This document shows, piece after piece, positions 54,469 to 62,503 of a stretch of DNA of 64,000 bases. The DNA comes from PXAP01 sp964421595 (lineage in GTDB: Bacteria; Bacteroidota; Bacteroidia; Bacteroidales; PUMT01): NCBI GenBank assembly GCA_964421595.1, contig CAYQXY010000012.1:1-64000 (forward strand), in the 5' to 3' direction. The notes beneath the pieces were generated by a model. The model saw only the letters and a list, made by a program, of their open reading frames with translations. It was not told the origin of the DNA and did no database searches. Position numbers and translations under genes: made by a program. Within the stretch, counting starts at the first letter, position 1. Each line of letters begins with the position of its first letter.

Positions 54469-54900
54469 TTATTGCTGATTATTATCAAAACTTACCATCC
54501 AGTTAATCCCAAATTTATCAGTCAGCATACCAAAATATGAACCCCAGAAAGTATTATTCATCGACATTGTAATTTTTCCTCCATCGGCCAGTTCATCGAA
54601 AATTCTGTCAGCTTCTTCCTTTTCTGAAGTATCTATTGAAAGTGAAATATTATTGCCAAATATTACTTCGCCGTAAGATGAACTGGTATCGCTACCCATA
54701 AGGACTGTTTCCTTGCTTATTGGCAGAGATATATGCATTATCTTCTCTTTCTCATTTTCCTGGATCTCATATCCTTCCTGTGGTGGCATTTCTCCGAATT
54801 TCCCGACAGAATCGAACTCTCCACCAAAAACAGATTTATAAAAATTAAATGCTTCAAGGCAATTGCCATTAAATGTCAGGTAAACATTCAGTGTTTTCAT
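54469..54900 (-). CDS. VOC-fold protein, PhnB/YjdN type
   Basis: 143 residues of the vicinal oxygen chelate superfamily: LNVYLTFNGNCLEAFNFYKSVFGGEF at the start, IMHISLPISKETVLMGSD in the middle, and MNNTFWGSYFGMLTDKFGINWMVSF at the end, the WG..YG..TD.FG.W pattern of YjdN/PhnB. The biochemical role of these proteins is unsettled. Monocistronic. Confidence 0.88.
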   Translation of the reverse strand: MKTLNVYLTFNGNCLEAFNFYKSVFGGEFDSVGKFGEMPPQEGYEIQENEKEKIMHISLPISKETVLMGSDTSSSYGEVIFGNNISLSIDTSEKEEADRIFDELADGGKITMSMNNTFWGSYFGMLTDKFGINWMVSFDNNQQ

Positions 54901-55339
54901 GATTCCTGGTTTTTAGGGTTTAAATTTCTAAATAGAAAGAGAAATTAACACTATTTTGTTGTAGATATATGCATAATAACTAAAGTTATTGTTTTCAGAT
55001 TATGAACATTACATCCTTGTAATGCATACAACTAGTTACCTTTATCATAAATATACAGAATAAATTGTTTTTAGAATCGTTTTATAGGTCAATTTTTGAA
55101 ACCTGCGGCCTATTTACACACGGTAATGTCCCGGCAGGGGCTGTGGCCGGAAGGGATGTATGATTTTCTGACTGGCTTGGCTGCTGCTGATTTTCGGATA
55201 AGAGTATTCCCTGAAACTATAGTACTTATACAGATGAAGTGATTTTCCCTGGCAGTTTAAGAATTGGCAGTTTCCAAATGCCGGATTAAAATAAGAAGTG
55301 CAGGACAGTATTATTTTTAACATTGAAGATTTTTTATTT
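54901..55339. other. Intergenic region with short hairpins
   Basis: No supported gene. Two perfect small inverted repeats occur: AATAAC/GTTATT around 54975-54990 and CATTAC (55007-55012)/GTAATG (55019-55024). They lie in the upstream side of the VOC gene and of the following zincin gene; either could be regulatory, but they are too short to be convincing. Confidence 0.3.
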
Positions 55340-55921
55340 ATGGTAAACCTGGACTATGACAAGTTTGGAAAAAATAAAAATATTCCTTTTGAAATCAGGG
55401 AGGCTACTTTAAAGGCATTGTCATTTTATCCTCAACTGAAAAATGTTAAGATTGATTTTGAGTTTAGTAGAAACATAAGGAAATCATTTATGCAGGCCCA
55501 GCCCCGGTATACAACCATGTATGGTTTACGGAGATGGCGATCATATCTTGTGAAAGTAAGCCGGGAATTTACTCTTAACGGAACAGAGGTGCCGGTGCAT
55601 AAACTACCCGAGAATGTGCTTATTGGGTGGATTGGCCATGAGCTGGGCCATATAATGGATTATCTTAGAAAAAACAACTGGTCGATGATCCTGTTCGGAA
55701 TAAGTTACTTTACATCAAAAAGTTTTATAATAATGGCAGAAAGAGCTGCTGATACATATGCTCTTGATCATGGACTGGGCAAGTACATACTTGCTACAAA
55801 GGAATTTATAATGCAACAGGCTGGCATGTCAGAAAAGTATATTAACAGGATCAACAGATTGTACCTGCCTCCCGAGGAGATCATGGATATGATGGAAAAC
55901 CGCCTGTCGGAAGATAACTGA
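55340..55921 (+). CDS. HExxH zinc metallopeptidase-like protein
   Basis: From the ATG at 55340 the product is 193 residues (a GTG at 55298 would add 14). The zinc motif is IGHELGHIMDYL (about residue 99) and a downstream Glu lies in MAERAADTYALDHGLGKY, the gluzincin arrangement seen in M48-like proteins. A hydrophobic segment (WSMILFGISYFTSKSFIIM) sits between them, so it may be membrane-associated. No signal peptide. The family is not pinned down and the substrate is unknown. Confidence 0.75.
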   Translation: MVNLDYDKFGKNKNIPFEIREATLKALSFYPQLKNVKIDFEFSRNIRKSFMQAQPRYTTMYGLRRWRSYLVKVSREFTLNGTEVPVHKLPENVLIGWIGHELGHIMDYLRKNNWSMILFGISYFTSKSFIIMAERAADTYALDHGLGKYILATKEFIMQQAGMSEKYINRINRLYLPPEEIMDMMENRLSEDN

Positions 55922-56040
55922 TTCAATTGCCGGCATTAGAGTGTTTGATTTTACAATTGAACACGAAAATGATATAAGTAAAATACGACTTATATAGAGG
56001 TTGCCACGATAAAGTCATTATCAGATCAAAAATAATAATT

Positions 56041-56796
56041 ATGAGATTATTTACCCCAATGCTGTTTGTCTTGTCTTCATTACTGATTTTTAATGCTGAG
56101 GCTCAACTGGTTAATATAGAGAAAAGCCGGAAGGAGGCCAGACCAGGATTTCAGGGCCATATTGATCTGAATCTTATGCTGACCAGGAACACCAGACAGA
56201 TATTTGAAACCGGAACCACGGCACACTTACAGTATACAAGCGGAAGGAATACTCTTCTGGCACTGAATAACCTGGGATTTATGCGTGTCGAGGGTGAAAA
56301 TCTTATTAATAATGGTTTTCAGCACCTGAGATATAATTATAAGATTGGGAATGGATTTACAACAGCAGAATTTTTCACACAACATCAGTATAATTCCATC
56401 AGGCTTTTGCAGCGCAGGTTCCTGGTTGGTGGCGGCCCCCGTTTCAGGATTTTTGAGAGTGAAAATACCGGAGTCTATATTGCTCCCCTTGTCATGTATG
56501 AACAGGAACTGCTCAATGATGGCAGTCCCCGAACCGACAGGTTCAAAGGCGATCTGTACGTTTCTTTCACCTGGTCTTTTGATGAGCGGATAACATTCTC
56601 CCATACCACATACTATCAGCCTGACTTCGCCTTGCTTAGCGAATATCGTATTTCCAGTGAAACCGGCATGGAGATGCAATTTCTGGCTAATTTTTCTTTC
56701 CTTGTAACATACAACCTTGCATTTGATTCACACCCCCCGGCAGATATCCCCGAATTGTTCTATACATTGAGAAATGGTATAAAATATAATTTCTGA
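56041..56796 (+). CDS. Outer-membrane beta-barrel protein (DUF481-like)
   Basis: 251 residues with a signal peptide (LFVLSSLLIFNAEAQ). The rest alternates in beta-strand fashion and ends in Phe (NGIKYNF), which is typical of outer-membrane barrels. The sequence TAEFFTQHQYNSIRLLQRRFLVGGGPRF resembles DUF481 proteins. No partner genes. Role unknown. Confidence 0.75.
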   Translation: MRLFTPMLFVLSSLLIFNAEAQLVNIEKSRKEARPGFQGHIDLNLMLTRNTRQIFETGTTAHLQYTSGRNTLLALNNLGFMRVEGENLINNGFQHLRYNYKIGNGFTTAEFFTQHQYNSIRLLQRRFLVGGGPRFRIFESENTGVYIAPLVMYEQELLNDGSPRTDRFKGDLYVSFTWSFDERITFSHTTYYQPDFALLSEYRISSETGMEMQFLANFSFLVTYNLAFDSHPPADIPELFYTLRNGIKYNF

Positions 56797-57066
56797 GAAA
56801 AAACAACAGGAAAAGTATCAATTTGCTCTTCCTGAAATTGTTATTAAAAAGGACTCCATCTGGGGAAATTTTTGAAGTTCACTGATGTTAATTAACGCTC
56901 AGGTCGTTGCTGAGCATCCTGAATCGGGAATGATTTGATAGCCGGTAACCTTGAAATTGCCAGGTTGGTATACTTTTTTTAGTTAAACCGGGTAATAATT
57001 CATGAACTAAAATGGTAGGCAATTGTTTAATACATTGTGAATAATTTCTAAATAAATATAAAAATT

Positions 57067-57594
57067 ATGAAAAAAGAATTATTGATTAACAAGAGAGTAC
57101 TATTTTTTTTCGCATTCGTATTGATACTTTCATTAGGTTTTGCACTTAATAACAATCGTGAAAATGAAGAATTTGTTCATACTGCCAGCGATGAAGGAGA
57201 TAAAGGAAAATCTCCATGGGTTCTCGATATAGAGGAGGCTACAGTATCAAATACCAATTACCGTAATGCGCAGTGGACAGGAGAGTATATGCAAATGGTC
57301 CTCATGTCACTGAAGCCTGGAGAAATTATAGATCTTGAAGTGCATAAGGGACATGATCAGTTTATCAGGATCGAGCAAGGCGATGCCAGGATATTAATGG
57401 GAAAAACTGAAAATGAACTTTCGTTCGACGAAAAGATATCTGATGACTGGGCAGCTTTCATACCGGCAGGCTACTGGCATACAGTTGAGAATACTGGCAA
57501 AACTGATCTTAAATTATACACCATTTATTCACCATCCGAGCATCCAGCCGGTACAGTAAGGAAAACCTACGAGGATGCGAGGAATAATCATTAG
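57067..57594 (+). CDS. Membrane-anchored or exported cupin protein
   Basis: 175 residues with an N-terminal hydrophobic segment (VLFFFAFVLILSLGFAL) and a cupin_2 domain. Metal-binding positions are in LEVHKGHDQFIRIEQGDARI and FIPAGYWHTVENTG (His residues). It is similar to the mannose-6-phosphate-isomerase-like cupins but carries an export/anchor signal. Activity unknown. Confidence 0.8.
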   Translation: MKKELLINKRVLFFFAFVLILSLGFALNNNRENEEFVHTASDEGDKGKSPWVLDIEEATVSNTNYRNAQWTGEYMQMVLMSLKPGEIIDLEVHKGHDQFIRIEQGDARILMGKTENELSFDEKISDDWAAFIPAGYWHTVENTGKTDLKLYTIYSPSEHPAGTVRKTYEDARNNH

Positions 57595-57803
57595 TTTTTC
57601 CATTTATTAAAATCTATTGTCTGATTATCAGCTGGAATTCAATTCAGGAAGGCAGGCCGAAATCGGAAGGGGTCGGTAAATTTTGTTTTTTAGTGTTATT
57701 ACAATAACCATAAATTATATTATTGTCTGAATGATCAGTCAAATGATTAGAAAGCATTAAAATCCCGCATTCGGTTTAAAGGTTTTAATAGTTCAAACTT
57801 CTG

Positions 57804-60800
57804 ATGGTTAAAACGCAGTATATTATGATTAATCCGTCTGCTGACAGAGAGAATCTTTATCAGGAAGTATTGGCACTGCGTAAAAAAGTAGCTGATCTTG
57901 ATGATCAGTTGTTTCACTATAAAGAGAACCTCCACAACACCCTAAACTCTATTTTTGAAGCTGTAATTGCTGTCGATCTGAACGGATCAATTACCAGGAT
58001 GAATAACGTTGCCGAAAATCTTACCGGCTGGAACTTCGAGCAGGCAAAAGGAACCCCCCTTGAAGATGTTTTCAGTCCGGTTAGTACCTCTACAGGATTA
58101 AAGGTTGAAATACCGGCACTCGAGGTACTGAAAACAGGAAATTATATCGGACAGGCAAATCATAAAAAGATTTACACACAGGATGGTTCTGAGTATAGAA
58201 TAGTTGATTCAGGGCTCCCTCTCAAAGACAGAAATGGCAAAATTACCGGGTCACTTCTTATCTTCAGGGATATCACCACCGAAGTTTTAATGAATAAAGC
58301 TGTAAGGGAAAATGAGTTAAGGGAATCTGAATTACCTTTTCGAAGCATTGTTGAAGGAGCACCTGATCCAATATTCATACAAACTGATAATAACTTTGCC
58401 TACATGAATCCTGCTGCCTGCAGGTTATTTGGGACCGAAGACCCCGGAGAGATCATCGGAACCCCGGTGGTGGAGCGTTTCCATCCCGATTACCATGAGG
58501 CAGTAAAGGAAAGGATACGCAAATTAAATCATGACAGGGTCTCGGTGCGAGAACAGGTTGAATACAAGGTTATCCAGTTAAACGGTAACGAGATATGGAT
58601 TGAAAGTACCGGCGAACCAATTATATACAAGGGCAGGAAGGGAGGACTAAATTTTGTTCGAGATATCACAAGGAGGAAGGAGGCAGAGAAGGCCCTCAAC
58701 TACAATGAGCAAAGGATCCAGTTTGCCCTTAAGACCAGCGAAATAGGTGTCTGGGACCTGGACCTTAAAAACCGGTCAGCATACCGGTCGCCGACACACG
58801 ACAGGATATTCGGATATGATGAACCAGTTTCCGGGTGGACCTATAAGATGTTTCTCAGGCATGTGCATCCTGATGACAGAAAGAATGTGAATCATAAGTT
58901 TGAGACTTCAGTCGAAACGGGGAAGGACTGGGACTTTGAATGCAGGATATTCCGGAAGGATGGCCAGTTGCGCTGGATCTGGGCCACCGGACGCACTTTT
59001 TCCGATGATTCCGGTGAGATTTGCAGGATGATTGGTATAGTAAAGGATATTACATCGAGAAAAGAAGCAGAATCGGTATTAGAGTCCAGTTATGAATTGT
59101 TGAAAATAGCAGGTGAAATTGCCTATTTTGGAGGTTGGAGCGTTGATATTGGTGAAAAACGCACCGATACATTCACAAGTCTTGTTAACTGGTCAGATGC
59201 TGTCGCCGACATACACGAATTGCCCAGGGGACAGTTTATACCGGTTAAGGATGCAATTTCCTTTTTTGCTCCGGAATACCGGGAAAAACTAATTACGGCT
59301 TTCAGAGAATGCGCCAGAAAAGGCATCCCTTACAACGAAGAGATGGAGTTCATCACAAAAACCGGAAAGCGTATCTGGGTAAGGACTTCAGGACGGGCAG
59401 TAATGGAGGGGAGGAGGATAGTCAGAGTTCAGGGTGCCATGCAGGATATAACCAATATAAAAGAAGCTGAGCTGAAACTCAGGGAAAGCGAGGTGAAATT
59501 CAGAAATCTTTTTCAAAATCATTCTGCAGTTAAACTTATTATCGATCCTGAGAATGGAAATATCCTTGAAGCAAATGAGGCTGCATCGGAATTCTACGGA
59601 TGGAGAGTAGAAGAATTGAAGAAGATGAGTATTTTTCAGATCAATACGATGGCCGAGAAAGATATTAACTATGAATTACAAAAGGTTCAGGATTCTCTGA
59701 ATAATCACTTTTTCTTTAAACACCGTGTAGCAAGCGGTGAAGTAAAAGACGTAGAGATCTTCAGCAGTAAGATCATAGTTAATGACCGGGTACTGTTGCA
59801 TTCTGTAATTCATGATATTACTGATAAAAGAAAGGCAGAAGAGCAGTTAAAATTACTGAGCCGTACAGTTGAGCAGAGTCCTGTAGCAATAGAAATTACA
59901 GACGTCGAAGGAAATATAGAATATGTAAACCCTGTTTTTGAGTTTAACACGGGTTATAAATTGTCAGAAGTAAAAGGCAAGAATCCGCGGATATTAAATT
60001 CAGGGTACCACTCTGATGAATTTTACCGTAATTTATGGCATACTATTCTTTCAGGCAATGATTGGTCGGGTGAATTCAGGAACAAAAAGAAAAACGGCAA
60101 GTTATACTGGGAAGATACGGTTATTTCTCCCATTATTAATGAATCAGGAAAGATTATAAATTTTGTTGCAGTAAAGGAAGATATCACAGAAAGAAAGAAA
60201 ATGGTTGAGGACCTGATTACTGCCAAGGAAAGAGCTGAAGAAAGCGACAGGTTGAAATCTGCATTCCTTGCCAATATGAGTCATGAAATTCGTACTCCGA
60301 TGAGCGGGATCCTGGGTTTTGCAGGGCTGCTCAAGGAGACCGGCTTGTCAGATCAGACACAACAAAAATATATTGATATTATTCAAAAAAGCGGGAATCG
60401 TATGCTTGATACGGTAAACGATCTGATTGACATATCAAGAATCGAGACCGGGCAGGTAAGTCTTAATATTTCAGATATTGATTTAAGGTCACAATTAGAA
60501 AATATCTTTATGTTTTTCATACCTCAGGCAGAACAGAAAAATATCCGGTTTAATTTAGTTTATTCAATTCCTCCTGAAATTAGAACAATAAGAACTGATC
60601 GTAATAAGTTTAACTCCATTCTGACAAACCTGGTAAAGAACGCGATAAGATTTACCCAGAAGGGAGAAATAGAAGTCGGATGCAGGCAAAAACAAAATTT
60701 CATCGAGTTTTACATTTGTGATACCGGAGTAGGTGTGCCAAAGGACAAAATGGAGAAGATTTTCAACCGTTTTGAGCATTCAGACATCGAAAATGCTAAA

Positions 60801-60935
60801 ATGTCTCAGGGTTCCGGCCTTGGACTTGCCATATCAAAGGCCTACGTTGAAATGATTGGCGGAGAAATATGGCTGGAATCCAGGGAGGGAGAAGGTTCAA
60901 CCTTTTATTTTTCTTTACCGGTGGACCTGAGATAG
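57804..60935 (+). CDS. Multi-PAS sensor histidine kinase
   Basis: 1043 residues with no membrane helices, so a cytosolic sensor. After a short coiled coil there are about six PAS/PAC units (roughly 40-165, 175-295, 300-420, 425-550, 555-675, 680-800); C-terminal PAC motifs such as GLNFVRDITRRKEAE and IINFVAVKEDITERKKM are easily seen. The phosphoacceptor is His827 in FLANMSHEIRTPMSGILGFAG, followed by a HATPase with IRTDRNKFNSILTNLVKNAIRF, DTGVGVPKDKMEKIFNRF and GSGLGLAISK. No receiver domain is attached and no response regulator gene adjoins, so it is an orphan kinase. What it senses is unknown. Confidence 0.93.
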   Translation: MVKTQYIMINPSADRENLYQEVLALRKKVADLDDQLFHYKENLHNTLNSIFEAVIAVDLNGSITRMNNVAENLTGWNFEQAKGTPLEDVFSPVSTSTGLKVEIPALEVLKTGNYIGQANHKKIYTQDGSEYRIVDSGLPLKDRNGKITGSLLIFRDITTEVLMNKAVRENELRESELPFRSIVEGAPDPIFIQTDNNFAYMNPAACRLFGTEDPGEIIGTPVVERFHPDYHEAVKERIRKLNHDRVSVREQVEYKVIQLNGNEIWIESTGEPIIYKGRKGGLNFVRDITRRKEAEKALNYNEQRIQFALKTSEIGVWDLDLKNRSAYRSPTHDRIFGYDEPVSGWTYKMFLRHVHPDDRKNVNHKFETSVETGKDWDFECRIFRKDGQLRWIWATGRTFSDDSGEICRMIGIVKDITSRKEAESVLESSYELLKIAGEIAYFGGWSVDIGEKRTDTFTSLVNWSDAVADIHELPRGQFIPVKDAISFFAPEYREKLITAFRECARKGIPYNEEMEFITKTGKRIWVRTSGRAVMEGRRIVRVQGAMQDITNIKEAELKLRESEVKFRNLFQNHSAVKLIIDPENGNILEANEAASEFYGWRVEELKKMSIFQINTMAEKDINYELQKVQDSLNNHFFFKHRVASGEVKDVEIFSSKIIVNDRVLLHSVIHDITDKRKAEEQLKLLSRTVEQSPVAIEITDVEGNIEYVNPVFEFNTGYKLSEVKGKNPRILNSGYHSDEFYRNLWHTILSGNDWSGEFRNKKKNGKLYWEDTVISPIINESGKIINFVAVKEDITERKKMVEDLITAKERAEESDRLKSAFLANMSHEIRTPMSGILGFAGLLKETGLSDQTQQKYIDIIQKSGNRMLDTVNDLIDISRIETGQVSLNISDIDLRSQLENIFMFFIPQAEQKNIRFNLVYSIPPEIRTIRTDRNKFNSILTNLVKNAIRFTQKGEIEVGCRQKQNFIEFYICDTGVGVPKDKMEKIFNRFEHSDIENAKMSQGSGLGLAISKAYVEMIGGEIWLESREGEGSTFYFSLPVDLR

Positions 60936-61127
60936 GTATTATTATAAAGGTCTTCCGAAGATTTACTCAGCTTTGGCCAGCATCACAGATGATCCCGCAA
61001 AACACCTGAACTTCTTATGCGTATGATCAGTTAAGAATATTGATCTCCGTGACAGGCCACGATCTGCAGGTGAAATTTTCGACCTTAGAAGTAAATGAAC
61101 CAAAGTCTCATTCTTAAATTGTCCTGA

Positions 61128-61700
61128 TTATTCAAGGATCAGTTCCTTTTTGTCGTAATCAATTGTTATTCTGCCAAACTGGTTGAGAGCCGACTGGCCC
61201 AGCAGCAGTGGTGCTTTCAGATTATGGACAACTGAAGCCTCCACGTTGTATAGTGTCCGGTTACCTATTTCTACTTCTTTCAGATTGAGCCGGGTTCCTT
61301 CAGAAATAGTTCCGGTTGCATCTGAGAAAAATGAAGCACCGAGAATATCATCTTCGTCAAGTTTACCCTGCCTGCGCATTAACCGGGCTTCATGAAGAGA
61401 TATTGAAATAATAGATGCGCCTGTATCAAATATAAACTCCATTTCAAGACCATTGACTTTAAGCGGAACATAATATATTCCACCTGCATGACGCATCCTT
61501 ACAATATTTTCAGACAGGCCGGTTGTGGTAATTTCTCTCTCCGTCATCGCTTCATGATTTCTTCTTTGCCCCTCAAGGCTTTCCCTGCCGCTACGTGAGC
61601 AACCCCTGCATCCAGGAAGCAGGAGGGCCAGAACCAGGAGAACTGATAAGAGCCATCCTGCACTACTCCTTCGTCTTGTAATTCGTGATGAAATCTCCAT
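61128..61700 (-). CDS. Retropepsin-like aspartic protease lipoprotein
   Basis: 190 residues. The signal ends at a lipobox-like LLPGC, then a Ser/Arg-rich spacer. The aspartic protease half-domain has MEFIFDTGASIISISLHEA (catalytic D-T-G), a flap-like region, and PLLLGQSALNQFGRITIDYDKKELIL, which matches the LLG...L..F....D pattern of clan AA retropepsin-like proteins. It would work as a dimer outside the cytoplasm. It lies 101 bases after the ZorB/MotB-like gene on the same strand, so it may belong with that stator pair. Confidence 0.82.
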   Translation of the reverse strand: MEISSRITRRRSSAGWLLSVLLVLALLLPGCRGCSRSGRESLEGQRRNHEAMTEREITTTGLSENIVRMRHAGGIYYVPLKVNGLEMEFIFDTGASIISISLHEARLMRRQGKLDEDDILGASFFSDATGTISEGTRLNLKEVEIGNRTLYNVEASVVHNLKAPLLLGQSALNQFGRITIDYDKKELILE

Positions 61701-61801
61701 TTATCCGCTTATTTTATTTTATACCTGATTTATTTTAGGTTATACGGATGTCTGTTTTCCTGAGACCAGCATAAATAGTCAGCAGATATTAACTCCCGGC
61801 C

Positions 61802-62491
61802 TCATTCCACAGCAGGCATAGCTTGTGCTGAAGACTGCATGTCCATTTGAATATGACTGACCTTGGGTATGATCTGAACAGAAAAACGCTTGTTGTTGTC
61901 TTCAACTTCATCCCTGCACAATCCGTTAAACCCACTTCCGCAAAGCATTACCTCAATATTGTATTGTCTGAAATCAATTCCGTTTTCCTTCCATAAATTG
62001 TACACGGCAAGAGCCCTCTGGTAACTTGTGGTATAACCGGTCACATCGTCCTGGTTTATTGACAGGTCCCATCTGTTAGCCATATTGCCTTCTATAACAA
62101 GCAGGTAATGCAGATTATGATCAAGTGATCCGAGAAATTTCTGTATCTTTCTTCCAGCCTGAACTGTATGGTATATATACTGTGATTTGATTTCTGTCCT
62201 GTAGGGTTCGAATATCTCAACACCCATTAAATCACTTATTACAAATTTCTGACAATTTGGTAAATAATGAAACCCGTTATCTTCCTGCAAAGGTTCCATT
62301 TGTTCTTCCAGTCTTGTAATTTGCTGATACCTCTCAATTATTTTTTTAAGTTCCATGTTAGTATCTGACAGTTCGCCTGTTTTAGATTTAAAAAGCACAA
62401 GTGCCATAATAAACAAAACCATCATAATCATGAACAGGCTGGTCATCAGGTCAGAGTAACTGGTCCAGAAATAATGTCTCTTTTTTGCCAT
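61802..62491 (-). CDS. MotB/ZorB-like OmpA-family stator protein
   Basis: 229 residues. One N-terminal membrane helix preceded by Asp14 (SYSDLMTSLFMIMMVLFIM) is the plug/proton-carrying arrangement of MotB and ZorB. A coiled coil (about 40-65) and an OmpA-like domain follow, recognisable by DVTGYTTSYQRALAVYNLWKENG and DNNKRFSVQIIPK. The gene starts 12 bases after the MotA/ZorA-like gene. Together they should form an ion-driven inner-membrane complex. The peptidoglycan-binding surface is less canonical than in MotB. Helicase or nuclease partners of Zorya are not in the window. Confidence 0.82.
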   Translation of the reverse strand: MAKKRHYFWTSYSDLMTSLFMIMMVLFIMALVLFKSKTGELSDTNMELKKIIERYQQITRLEEQMEPLQEDNGFHYLPNCQKFVISDLMGVEIFEPYRTEIKSQYIYHTVQAGRKIQKFLGSLDHNLHYLLVIEGNMANRWDLSINQDDVTGYTTSYQRALAVYNLWKENGIDFRQYNIEVMLCGSGFNGLCRDEVEDNNKRFSVQIIPKVSHIQMDMQSSAQAMPAVE

Positions 62492-62503
62492 ATAATGTCG
62501 TTT

